From: Telopea speciosissima
Taxonomy: Eukaryota > Streptophyta > Magnoliopsida > Proteales > Proteaceae
Assembly (NCBI RefSeq): GCF_018873765.1
Contig: NC_057923.1
Span: 12,102,413-12,166,412, forward strand
Length of the DNA stretch: 64,000 nucleotides
Reading direction: 5' to 3'
Shown here: positions 44,758-55,201 of the stretch, piece after piece
Layout: every line of letters starts with the position of its first letter
Numbering within the stretch: the stretch's first letter is position 1
Notes under the pieces: generated by a model
What the model was told of the DNA's origin: nothing
Database searches by the model: none
The model's input: the letters and a program-made list of their open reading frames with translations, nothing else
Translations under genes and position numbers: made by a program

Positions 44758-46960
44758 GACGGAGGTGTGGAAAGAAAAATAAAGATAGAAATTTGAGATG
44801 TAAAAGATGCAGATGAAATAGGTGGGAATCCTAGATACTTTAGAATGGGAAGATAGTTAAAAGGGGTAAAAGAAAAACCATTCAAACATTTCTTCATATG
44901 ATTTGAGAAAAAAGATCCCAAGCGTTCCTAGCTCCATCGCGCGTATCCCTATTGTGTGAAAACCTTCGGTGCTTGGTTCGCCCGTGGATGAACCTGCAAG
45001 AACCAAGCAATGAGCGCAAGAGGGCCGGTGTGGCTCCGGCCTAGGACTCTCCGATGCTCAAGTCGGGTCTCCAACACGACAGCGTAATCGCGTAGTAGAA
45101 AGCAAGATGCGGAATAGTGCTCCATACACAGGTATTTATAGGGTAAGGAGGAGATGAGACGGTTTGGAAGAGTCCTAGTATGGTAGGAGTCCTTCTTTCG
45201 GAAGGTTCTCTCGCGTAGAGCGGAGTGGAGAGTTATTTTCGGGTCGGACTCTTATTAAGGTAAGAGTCCATGTGTGGTGCGATTCCGTGTCGCTCCGGAT
45301 CGTGGTTCGGTCCTTATCCCGTGATTCTCGGGATGTCGACGTGGCCTGGAGATCCCGGTGGGGGCTATGAGAGCTTCAATGGAGGAGGGCTCGGCCTACG
45401 AGGTCGGCCCATGGGGTCGGCAATGGAGGTCGAGCTCGGGAGGTTGGTCTCGGCCATGAGCTCGGCTAGGTGTCTATGGCTGACCCGTATAATCTCGGCC
45501 TCAGCCACCGGCTAGCTCGCTCAAAACAGGCTTTGTCAGGTGACTTATTGGATATGGGGTCGGCCCAATTTCCTGCTCGGCCCAACTCGGTTCTCGGACT
45601 GAAGTCGGGTCGGCCACATGGTAGCCTCTGATAGGTGGGGTGTTTTATGCCTCATCACAGGCCCCCCCACTCATCAGGTGTCGACTCGACGTTGATGAGT
45701 GAAGTTTCCTGGACACTCTCTGGCACTGGGCCATTTGGAGAGGAGCTAAATCCAGGTGGACGGAGGTGTGGAAAGAAAAATAAAGATAGAAATTTGAGAT
45801 GTAAAAGATGCAGATGAAATAGGTGGGAATCCTAGATACTTTAGAATGGGAAGATAGTTAAAAGGGGTAAAAGAAAAACCATTCAAACATTTCTTCATAT
45901 GATTTGAGAAAAAAGATCCCAAGCGTTCCTAGCTCCATCGCGCGTATCCCTATTGTGTGAAAACCTTCGGTGCTTGGTTCGCCCGTGGATGAACCTGCAA
46001 GAACCAAGCAATGAGCGCAAGAGGGCCGGTGTGGCTCCGGCCTAGGACTCTCCGATGCTCAAGTCAGGTCTCCAACACGACAGCGTAACTGCGTAGTAGA
46101 AAGCAAGATGCGGAATAGTGCTCCATACCTGGGTATTTATAGGGTAAGGAGGAGATGAGACGGTTTGGAAGAGTCCTAGTATGGTAGGAGTCCTTCTTTC
46201 GGAAGGTTCTCTCGCGTAGAGCGGAGTGGAGAGTTATTTTCGGGGTCGGACTCTTATTAAGGTAAGAGTCCATGTGTGGTGCGATTCCGTGTCGCGCTGG
46301 GATCGTGGCTCGGTCCTTATCCCGTGATTCTCGGGATGTGCTGACGTGGCCTGGAGATCCCCGGTGGGGGGCTATGAGAGCTTCAATGGAGGAGGGCTCG
46401 GCCTACGAGGTCGGCCCATGGGGTCGGCAATGGAGGTCGAGCTCGGGAGGTTGGTCTCGGCCATGAGCTCGGCTAGGTGTCTATGGCTGACCCGTATAAT
46501 CTCGGCCTCAGCCACCGGCTAGCTCGCTCAAAACAGGCTTTGTCAGGTGACTTATTGGATATGGGGTCGGCCCAATTTCCTGCTCGGCCCAACTCGGTTC
46601 TCGGACTGAGGTCGGATCGGCCACGTGGTAGCCTCTGATAGGTGGGGTGTTTTATGCCTCATCACAGGCCCCCCCACTCATCAGGTGTCGACTCGACGTT
46701 GATGAGTGAAGTTTCCTGGACACTCTCTGGCACTGGGCCATTTGGAGAGGAGCTAAATCCAGGTGGACGGAGGTGTGGAAAGAAAAATAAAGATAGAAAT
46801 TTGAGATGTAAAAGATGCAGATGAAATAGGTGGGAATCCTAGATACTTTAGAATGGGAAGATAGTTAAAAGGGGTAAAAGAAAAACCATTCAAACATTTC
46901 TTCATATGATTTGAAAAAAAGATCCCAAGCGTTCCTAGCTCCATCGCGCTTATCCCTATT
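44708..46960. repeat. Recent 1-kb tandem amplification, two units plus a partial third
   Basis: Units start at CTGGACACTCTCTGGCAC: 44708, 45709 (period 1001) and 46716 (period 1007). Each unit is about 250 bp of CYP72A distal upstream DNA (H) followed by about 750 bp of LTR-like DNA (E). The third copy has only H and then continues into the copy 4 upstream region. The two full units are nearly identical, so this is either a very recent amplification or an assembly effect. Unit II has a single H and no E (about 54480-54740). Confidence 0.95.
44958..45676 (-). mobile_element. LTR-like segment (E) of the tandem unit
   Basis: On the minus strand it runs from TGATGAGTGGGGGGGCC through CTATAAATACC (TATA-like) to ACCGAAGGTTTTCACA, so it has TG...CA ends and an LTR-like promoter layout. 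A second copy is at 45959-46683. No internal coding part is seen. It lies between CCCTATTG and GGTGTCGACTCGACG; no matching target duplication was found, probably because of the tandem rearrangement. Confidence 0.6.
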
Positions 46961-47586
46961 GCTACCCTTTGGAAATTAATAAGGCCTTGCCACAATAGTA
47001 AAACGGCCTACATGTGGAGGTCCCATGACGTTTGACACTTTTGACTATATCCTTCCCCACTGTTTTGTAGTGCTCGACACAGTCAAATACGTCATAAATA
47101 TTGTGGTGTGTGTTGTGAGGGATCTTTTATCTTCTCAATTTGCCAATCCGTATTTGACGGCAAGTACATCTAATAGAGGGAGATGGAAATGACTATCTTA
47201 CCCTTTGTTCAAATACACTATCCGAGGTGAGATCCATCTTCCTTTATTAGATGTACTTAATGTCAAGTATGATCCGGCAAATTGAGAGGATAAAAATTCT
47301 GTGTATATCCGCCATTTTGTAATCCTAAAAGTCAATTAATCATTTGGGATTAATGTGTGGTTTGTGTGATTACACTTTCATTAAAAAAAAATGTACGTCA
47401 TAAATATGATAGGATTGAGATAGACATTCCACCCAGTACTACCTTTGCTTCTTTCTTCACCACACCATTTCGCTTCTTATCCTTTAAATGCCCACCACCA
47501 CCTCCCTCTTCTCTGTCAAGTAGCTCCTGTAGTTGAGGTGTTCCAAATATTCTCTCTCTCTCTTTTGTGTGTTTGTGAAAGAAGTG
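46961..47586 (+). promoter_or_regulatory. Upstream region of the orphan exon 1 (copy 4)
   Basis: Matches 54735-55201 upstream of copy 6, including AGTCAAATACGTCATAAATA (about 47081) and TATCCTTTAAATGCCC (about 47478). A roughly 190-bp inverted-repeat MITE (about 47116-47305, ends GGGATCTTTTATCTTCTCAA / TTGAGAGGATAAAAATTC) is inserted here but not at copy 6. Confidence 0.65.
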
Positions 47587-47863
47587 ATGAGAGAAAGTGG
47601 GTTCATTTCAATTGTGATATTGTGCATTTTGGTTGTATTATGGTGGGGATGGAAAGTGTTGGAATCGATATGGTGGAGACCCAAGAAGCTGGAGAGGCTT
47701 CTCAAGGAACAAGGCATAAAGGTCACTCCTTACAATTTACTGTTTGGTGATTTGAAAGAGAACATGAGGCTGCTCGAGGAAGCTCGGTCCAAGCCCATGA
47801 ACCTATCCCATGATATTGTTCCACGTGTGTTGCCCTTTCATCTTCAAACCATACATAAGTTAG
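47587..47863 (+). pseudogene. Orphan first exon of a CYP72A gene (copy 4)
   Basis: A complete, open exon 1 (277 nt, the same length as in every copy), reading [20 protein letters not shown] then [20 protein letters not shown], and ending HKLG at a GTATGT donor. It encodes only the membrane anchor and the proline-rich entry region. No exons 2-5 follow: intron 1 stops in the middle of a MITE at 47934 and the left edge of duplication unit II begins. Closest relative is exon 1 of copy 6, which has the same MITE at the same intron position. It lost its remainder by lying at the duplication breakpoint (inference). If still transcribed it could give only a truncated anchor. Confidence 0.93.
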
Positions 47864-47873
47864 GTATGTTTTG

Positions 47874-47934
47874 CCGGATCCGACTCCTCTTCTTTCGCCT
47901 GCCCGGTACTACCGTGCACCCCCACACACAAGTG
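47874..47934. mobile_element. Half MITE at the duplication junction
   Basis: GGATCCGACTCCTCTTCTTT through CACCCCCACACACAAG equals the first third of the complete MITE at 55490-55672, then stops and continues as TGTAAAAAATAAC. No right half is present. Confidence 0.92.
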
Positions 47935-49083
47935 TAAAAAATAACTTTGTAAACTTTTTACAAAACATTACACTGGATTCAGATTTGTTTTTAATCATAC
48001 ACAGACTCTCGTTCATCGATTTCTCCAAGAGGGTAGTGAATTCCATGTTGAGCAGTCTTTTATTCACTATACGATACCATGAATCCAAGACACCGATATG
48101 TAGTTCGAGAGACATCAACCATTGGTGTGCCGAAACCTGTGATACATTATGGCAACGACAAAGACCTCTTAGATCAAAGGGCCAATCAAATTCTTAAAAA
48201 GAAAATATCTTTTCTCAACTGCTGTCAGTAACATATTCGAAACTCTTCAAGTGATTCATACTCACAATTAAGGAGTATGATGTAGGCCCATCCTGCAACG
48301 TAAAACTAATTGAAGCCCAAATTGATCCGAATCAAAATTCCACCATAGAATTATTTTGTTCTCATCATGGATTAGTGTTCCAATGCTTCAAGAAATACAT
48401 CAATCCGGGTTCAGACGAAAGAGATATGACCTAAATGACGGAGGTTGTGCATTGTGTTCAAAATCTTGTTTCTACACAAGCAGTGAGTTTACGTACATTT
48501 TAAAATATATTACATTTAGAATTTGCAAAGACCAATTCATGAAAGTCATAGATCATTGAGTGCTCTTTTCAACTCCACCATAATCAGATTAATCCGACAT
48601 CGAGAGCATGAGATATCCGTTTTGTATCGAGACTGCACAGTTCAATCCGCCCAAATGAATTCAAACCTAAGATCAAGAACTTGCCCAAGAAAGGCTGGCC
48701 CTTAACTAAGTCCAACTCAAGCCCACGACCACCATGCAGAAAAGGAACCTGCTCAAGATCAACAAGAGTCTTGCTAGTGGAGATTCGCTACAATGCCTTA
48801 AACTACCCTAGTGGATTGATGATGTGGAGAGATTCCTTAGTGGATGATGATGATGTGGCACTCTCCTTCAATACACTCTCTTGCAAATTGCATCAAAGAA
48901 CCTTGAAACAATCTACCATTTCTTGAGAGTCGAGACTAGTCCTTATGTCTTAAAACAATCTCTCATATGTCTTGAGACTAGTTCCTATGTCTTAAGTATT
49001 TGTTTTCATTTATTTCTTTCTAAAGTCTTCTATGTAATTTCAGTCCTTAGATCTCATGGGCATGTTAGTTTTTGCACTAGCTA
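47935..49083. repeat. Left edge of duplication unit II
   Basis: Matches 31260-32073 plus 36384-36760 without the LTR-flanked element. The uninterrupted sequence AACTCAAGCCCACGACCACC at about 48715 is the empty site for that element. Confidence 0.92.
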
Positions 49084-49734
49084 TTGTAAGCTTATAAAAT
49101 GCCACTAATTAATCATGGGAATCCTAGATATTTTAGAAAATACAGAAATTGGATCATTTGCACGTATTTGAACGTACATCTCATAGCCAATCACATTTTT
49201 ATTTTGTTTCCATAAATACCCCTCTTCCCCTTATAATCACCACTTGTTCAAACATACAAACTTGTCTTCATGATGCGAGGACAAGATCTCAAGCGTTCCT
49301 TGCTCCATCGATCGTATCCCTATCACTGTTAGGGATTTAGGTATCATCGTCAAAAGCTAGTCATCGGTCAAACAAAAATTTCTACGCCTCGATTCGAATA
49401 CCACTTTTTAGGGACTGGGGTCTCATCTTTAAAAGCTAGCCGTTAAGGAGAGGGTGTCCAAGTACCTATTAACCCACCCATATCCCCTTTCATATTCAAT
49501 GTGAGACTATTTTTTTTACTTTATGCGTGGATATCCCAACAATCTCTTCACTAGTACTTCGTATAATGAATAGAACCAAAGAGGAAAAGAAAATTCTACA
49601 CCCACCTTTTTTTTAACGCAACATATATTTTTAGGTAAATTTATCAAAACAAGCCGGTGACTTGGGTACCAAGAAACCGATTCAAGTTTGAGTGGGGCCT
49701 CCACCCTTTTTCACGTGAGGAGGAACCCATCAAT
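49084..49734. other. Spacer upstream of copy 5
   Basis: From about 49190 it parallels 37180-37740 (AATCACATTTTTATTTTGTT; ACTTGTCTTCATGATGCGAG). No gene seen. Confidence 0.6.
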
Positions 49735-50030
49735 CACTACCCTTGGAAATTAGGCTTTTTTGTTGCCACAATAAATAGTGTGTTGCAGGCAGGCCTGGAT
49801 TGGGTTAGCGTAAACATGTGGAGGTCTCATGTCGTTTGACTATATCCTTCCCCATAAAGGCATGATCCCATGGTTTTTGTAGCGCTCGACGCAGTCAAAT
49901 ACGTCATAAACATATTAGAGATACACATTCCGCCCGGCACGTACCACACCATTCTGCTCTTTATCCTTTAAATGCCCCTTACCTCCCTCTTCTCTCTCGT
50001 ATGTGTGTGTGTGAGAGCGTGAAAGAAGAG
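49735..50030 (+). promoter_or_regulatory. Proximal upstream region of CYP72A copy 5
   Basis: Contains CATAAAGGCATGATCCCATG, GTCAAATACGTCATAAACAT (about 49894, TGACG core on the minus strand) and CTTTAAAT at 49966-49973, in the same order as in copy 3. Role inferred from conservation among paralogues. Confidence 0.55.
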
Positions 50031-53000
50031 ATGGGAGAAACTGTGTTCTTTTCAATGGTGACATTATGCATTTTAGTTGTATTATGGTGGGGATGGAAGG
50101 TGTTGGAATGGATATGGTGGAGACCCAAGAAGCTGGAGAGGCATCTCAAGGAACAAGGCATCAAAGTCACTCCTTACAAGTTACTGGTGGGTGACCTGAA
50201 AGAGTTTCTGAGTCTGTTCAAAGAAGCGAAGTCCAAGCCCATGAACCTATCCCATGATATTGTTCCACGTGTATTTCCCTTTCATCTTCAAACCATACTG
50301 AAATATGGTATGTTTTAACTCCAATTTTATTTTCTCTGCAATTGTTCTTTCTTTGGGTAACAATGGAAGGTGATGTTTTCGAAAATCACAAGACTTTTAA
50401 TTATGTTCTTTTAAGCCCTGAAAATACATTATATGCCTAAGGTAAATTACACATCACCCTTTGGTTTTCAAACGAAACTCAGATCATCCCCTGGTTTTTG
50501 AAAAAACTCAAATCACCCCCTATGCAGTAACGGTGTTAGTCTGCTGTTAGTTATTGGTGTGAAAGGATTATTTTGCCCTTGTACTGAAACATTATAATTA
50601 AATTTACAATACATTGCTAAAGGGTAGTTTAGAGATTTAAATTTATTTAATTGGGTGACATCATCACTTAATTAACGACATAAAACTAACGTTAAGGACT
50701 AATTTGTCATATTGGGGTCTAAACCAGGGGGTGATTTGAGTTTCATTTGAAAACTACGAGGTGACGTGTAATTTACCCTTATATTTATATGAGTAAAATT
50801 AAGAGAATTAATTGTTGATAATTGAAATTTGAAAATGCAGGTAAAAACTCTGCCTTTTGGTTTGGAACAACTCCAAGATTGTATATAATGGATCCTAACC
50901 TAATTAGGGAGATTATGAGCAACAAGTTTGGTCACTTTGCGAAGATCAAAGGTTTTCGACTTGCACGGTATTTTATAGGTGGAGTTGCAGTCTATGAGGG
51001 TGAGAAATGGGCAAAACATAGACGGATTATAAACCCTGCCTTTCATGTGGAAAAACTAAAGGTTTCTTCTATATCTTTGACATTTCCTTCTAATCCTTTT
51101 AAATGGATACATTTTCTGTAGTAGCTTTTCCATGCTATTGTGAAATTGTTGATAGATTGTATCTTTTTCTTCTTTGTTAATTATTAAAGCGAATGTTATC
51201 GGCATTTTATACAAGTTCGAATGAGATGGTCAACAAATGGGAGAAATTGGTTACATTAGAAGGGTCTTGTGAATTGGATGTGTGGCCAGAACTCCAAAAT
51301 TTAACAGGGGATGTCATCTCTAGGGCAGCATTTGGTAGCTCCTACGAAGAAGGTAAACGGATTTTCAAATTACAAGATGAGCAAGGCGAACTCATCATCA
51401 GGGCTTTTCAAACTGCATTCATCCCTGGTTTTAGGTATAATTCATCTTTCTTATCTACTTGAATTTGTTTGCACATTTTCTAGATTCAAATCAAATAACC
51501 AATATCCATTTTCAATAGCTACATATATAGGAAGGAGGGGGAGAATTATTACCTCAATTTGCCTGCCCGTCAATTTCCTCAATTCCCTCTAATAAAGGGA
51601 GGTGGATCCCACCCGGGCAGTGTGTTCGGGCAGGGGGTAAGGTGATCATTTCCACCCGTTATTAGATGGAATTCAGGAAATTGAGGGGGCAGGTAAATTG
51701 AGGGAATAAAGATCCATACCCTAGCTCTTTTGAACAAAAATGATAAATGTGTTCTTGAAGTATGACATTGATAACTCATACATAAACAATATATAATTCA
51801 AATCATGACATAAAATGTTGTTGGGGTGCAATGTCTTGTATTTCGTTACTTGTATTAGTGGACTTATTCTAAATGACCGTTAAGAGGCCGTAGGGTCTGA
51901 AAGTGTACCTATTTAGGGTTTCACTATATATTTGTAGCGAGACAGTTTTCTCTATAATCAATCTGAGAGAGCTAGGTATGAGGACAAGAGATTGTAATGT
52001 TATTTTCCAATATTGATAGTGAAGCAAACTCATCTCTCGTGGACATAGGCAATCTTGCCGAACCACTTACATCTTTGTGCACATCGTTTACAAATGCTAA
52101 GTCATGAGTCACGACTTGACCCACGGTCAAGCTCATTCATGTTTAAATTTATTCCTTTTGTGCCAAAAGAAAAGGTGACAGGTGTCAAGATAATTTCTTT
52201 TTTCTATTGTTGCCCTCACCAATATAATTATGTTTGTAGTTTGCTGCCAACGAAAAAGAACAGAAGAATAAAAGAAATTGACAGAGAAGTTCGAACCCTT
52301 TTAATGGGTATCATCAACAAAAGACAACAGACTATGAAGGTTGCAGAAGCCAGCAATGATGACTTGTTAGGGTTGTTACTTGAATCCAACGATAAAGAAA
52401 TTCAAGAAAATAAAAACAAGAAGAATGTTGGGATGAGCATCGAAGAGGTCATCCAAGAATGTAAACTATTCTACTTTGCAGGGCAAGAAACCACATCTGT
52501 TCTCCTTGTTTGGACAATGGTTGTATTAAGTATGCATTCAGAATGGCAAGTGCGTGCTAGGGAAGAAGTCTTACAAGTCTTTGGGAAGAACAAACCGGAT
52601 TATGATGGATTAAATCACCTCAAAATTGTAAGGACTTGCTTTCAGTTCCCATCTGTTTTAGATATATATATAGGGATCGTGATCTTTTACGGCGCGCTGT
52701 CCGTAGCGGCATGTGCAGCACAGACAAAGCATCGCGCGCAATGTTCACCTTACCTCTGCCCGAGCGCCTTGCCCAAGCAGGGGTAAGGCGGACATTGCGC
52801 GTGACACTCTGTCTCGGTCGCATAGGCCGCTACTAGTGGTGCAAGTGTGGCCCTATCGACCCGAACCCGCCCTAGCCCACCCTGAGCCCGAATAGGGCCT
52901 GGGTTGAAATATTTGGCCCTAAGGACGGGCCAGGGATGAAAATTTATGACCCTGAGTCAGGGTCCGGTCGGGTTAGGGTTGAGGCCTCAGGCTAAGCTTG

Positions 53001-53934
53001 GCCCGGCCTAGCCCGGCCCGACCCTGATTTAAGTTATATTATAAAATATATATTGGTATAATATATACATTATAAACTTTAAATGTCACCTATATTTTTT
53101 TATATAATATATTATATATGAAGACAATAAGTGATATAATATATTTTATTATAGTGTTATTTTATGTAAAATTGATAATATTCTTCCCGGCCCATTCCAG
53201 TCCATGCATTTCTTTCCCCTGCCCCATGATCAAGGTCAATCAAGGTCAGCCCAGCCCGACCCTGAGGGTTGGTCAGGGTTGGAATTTTTTGGCCCTGAGT
53301 CAGGGTCAGGTTGGGCCTGGGCCCAACTAAGGGGACTCAGGGTCAGGCTAGGGTTGTATAAAGCCCGACCCAACCCGACCCTGATGTAGACCTAACTGCT
53401 ACGAGTAGCGTGCCGTAGAGGATCTGTATTGTATATATGGACTCTATTAAATTTAGAACATAGTTTTTCTAACCTTTTCTTTTCTTAATTAATCCTCCAT
53501 TAATGCAGGTTACCATGATTTTGTATGAGGTTCTTAGATTATATCCACCAGTTTTATCTCTTGATCGGTGTACATACAAGAACATAAAACTAGGAGAAAT
53601 ATCTCTTCCCCCTGGAATACAACTAATGTTACCAATAGTCCTTCTTCACCATGATCAAGAAGTATGGGGTGAAGATGCAAAAGAATTCAAACCAGAGAGA
53701 TTTGCAGAAGGAATCTCAAAAGCCACAAAGAATCAAGTCTCATTTTTCCCATTTGGTTGGGGTCCTCGAATATGCATTGGACAACAATTTGCGTTGACAG
53801 AAGCAAAAATGGCTTTAGCAATGATTTTACAGAGATTTGCTTTTGAACTTTCTCCATCCTATGCTCATGCTCCTACCACTATAATAACTCTTCATCCACA
53901 GCATGGTGCTCAAATCATATTACATAAACTATAG
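50031..53934 (+). CDS. CYP72A: Cytochrome P450, CYP72A family (copy 5), intact
   Basis: Exons 50031-50307, 50841-51061, 51190-51434, 52240-52627 and 53509-53934; 1557 nt, 518 aa, with standard splice borders and no break seen. N-terminal anchor ([20 protein letters not shown]), AGQETTS I-helix (about 328-334), EVLR (384-387), KPERF (438-442) and [10 protein letters not shown] with Cys466. Every P450 signature is in consensus form. It is the duplicate partner of copy 3, from which it differs by scattered substitutions, for example SLDRCTYKN for YLSRCTNKN in exon 5, inside the variable region after the K-helix that often affects substrate fit. Expected to work in the ER membrane with NADPH-P450 reductase. 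Substrate class not deducible. Confidence 0.95.
50439..50779. mobile_element. Inverted-repeat element in intron 1 of copy 5
   Basis: Paralogue of 38437-38952 (TAAATTACAC...GTGACGTGTAATTTA ends) without the extra 130-bp insert: here the interior reads ACTAACGTTAAGGACTAA straight through. Confidence 0.85.
51537..51715. mobile_element. MITE in intron 3 of copy 5
   Basis: Ends ACCTCAATTTGCCTGCCC and GGGCAGGTAAATTGAGGG are inverted. The centre CACCCGGGCAGTGTGTTCGG is shared with the insert at 55888-56058. Absent from intron 3 of copy 3, so it arrived after the duplication. Confidence 0.85.
52673..53427. mobile_element. MITE split by a hAT element, intron 4 of copy 5
   Basis: Same arrangement as 40704-41630: outer MITE with GGGGTAAGGCGGACATTGCG, and a hAT element at 52834-53394 flanked by GCCGCTAC and the diverged ACTGCTAC. 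Lacks the inner Mutator-type MITE. Confidence 0.85.
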
Positions 53935-54349
53935 AATCATCGTTTCTTGGTGATCTCAATCATTGGAATCTTTCATTGTAACTTATTTTGATAGTTTAAT
54001 GTGTTTTGTACCAAATATATAATGTTTACATGTATTTGAAAAGGGATTTTCTTATTAACATTACGTCAAATAATTTGTTAATTACTTACTTTTTAACCCT
54101 TTTCTTCATATTACATTAAATATTTTCTAATGAGTGTAAATATTGTCATTTAACCTATGTACGTACTTGAAATCTGTGTATTACAACGACCCATTTTATA
54201 GTGATATAATGATATGTCATTTTCAAATTATTTTTGAATTGAACCATCCATGCAAATAATTGTGAAGGATAGAGAGAGAGAGAGAAGGGCTAAAAAATAT
54301 GGAGAAAAAAAAAGATAAATATGCATGATAGAAGTAGGTGAACGGGATC
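53935..54349. other. 3' flank of copy 5
   Basis: Parallels 42141-42328 and 44348-44570 downstream of copy 3 and shows the empty MULE site. A short GA run lies at 54271-54285. No gene. Confidence 0.75.
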
Positions 54350-54537
54350 TGACTTCTCTCCAGGGAGCTAAGCATCCAGAGAGTGCCTAAGTGGGTATCT
54401 AACGGCTGGACTATACCGTACACATCTTGGCATATGTACAGTAAACCATCAGGATGTGTGTGGCACAGTCCAATGGCGAAATAACCCCCTTGGGCACTCC
54501 TTGCCACTGGGCCGCCTAGAGAGGAGCTCAATCCAGG
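54350..54537. mobile_element. Palindromic MITE downstream of copy 5
   Basis: Paralogue of 44575-44757 (CTTCTCTCCAGGGAGCTAAG / AGAGAGGAGCTCAATCC). Confidence 0.75.
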
Positions 54538-54734
54538 TGGGTGAGGGTGTGGAATGAAAGATAAATATAAAAATTTGGGATGCAAAAGATGAAGATGAAA
54601 TAGGTGGGAATCCTAGATATTTTAGAATGGGAAGATAATTAAAAGGGGTAACAGAAAAACCATTCAAACATTTCTTCATATGATGTGAGAAAAAGATCCC
54701 AAGCGTTCCTAGCTCCATCGCGCGTATCCCTATC

Positions 54735-55140
54735 ACTACCCTTGGAAATTAATAAGGCCTTGCCACAATAGTAAAACGGCCAACATGTGGAGGTCCCATG
54801 ACATTTGACACTTTTGACTATATATCCTTCCCCACTGTTTTGTAGCGCTCGATGTATTTAAATACGTCATTAATATTGTGATGTGTGTTGTGTATATTCA
54901 TCATTTTACGGTCTTAAAAATTGATTAACTTTTTGAAATTGATGTGTAATTTGTGTGAGTACATTTTTATTAAAATTTAATGAAAAAATACGTCATAAAT
55001 TTGATAGGATAGGGATGCAGATTCCACCCAGTACCTTTGCTTCTTTCCTCACCACACCATTTCGCTTCTTATCCTTTAAATGCCCACTTCTCACTTCTCT
55101 CTTCTCTCTGAAATAGCTCCTGTAGTTGAGGTGTTCCTAG

Positions 55141-55176
<36 letters not shown>

Positions 55177-55201
55177 CTTGTGTGTGTTTGTTAAAGAAGT
55201 G
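54735..55201 (+). promoter_or_regulatory. Upstream region of CYP72A copy 6
   Basis: Shares with copy 4 the blocks ACCCTTGGAAATTAATAAGG, AAATACGTCATTAATATTGT (about 54859), a second TACGTCATAAATTTGATAGG (about 54988) and TATCCTTTAAATGCCC. A CT microsatellite (55143-55172) lies 30 bp before the start codon, in the likely leader. Confidence 0.55.

Noticed and set aside
47587-47863. Copy 4 as a complete P450 with long introns ending at the copy 5 exons
   Set aside because: The next exon downstream is another exon 1 (50031), preceded by a full upstream block; copy 5 has its own complete set.
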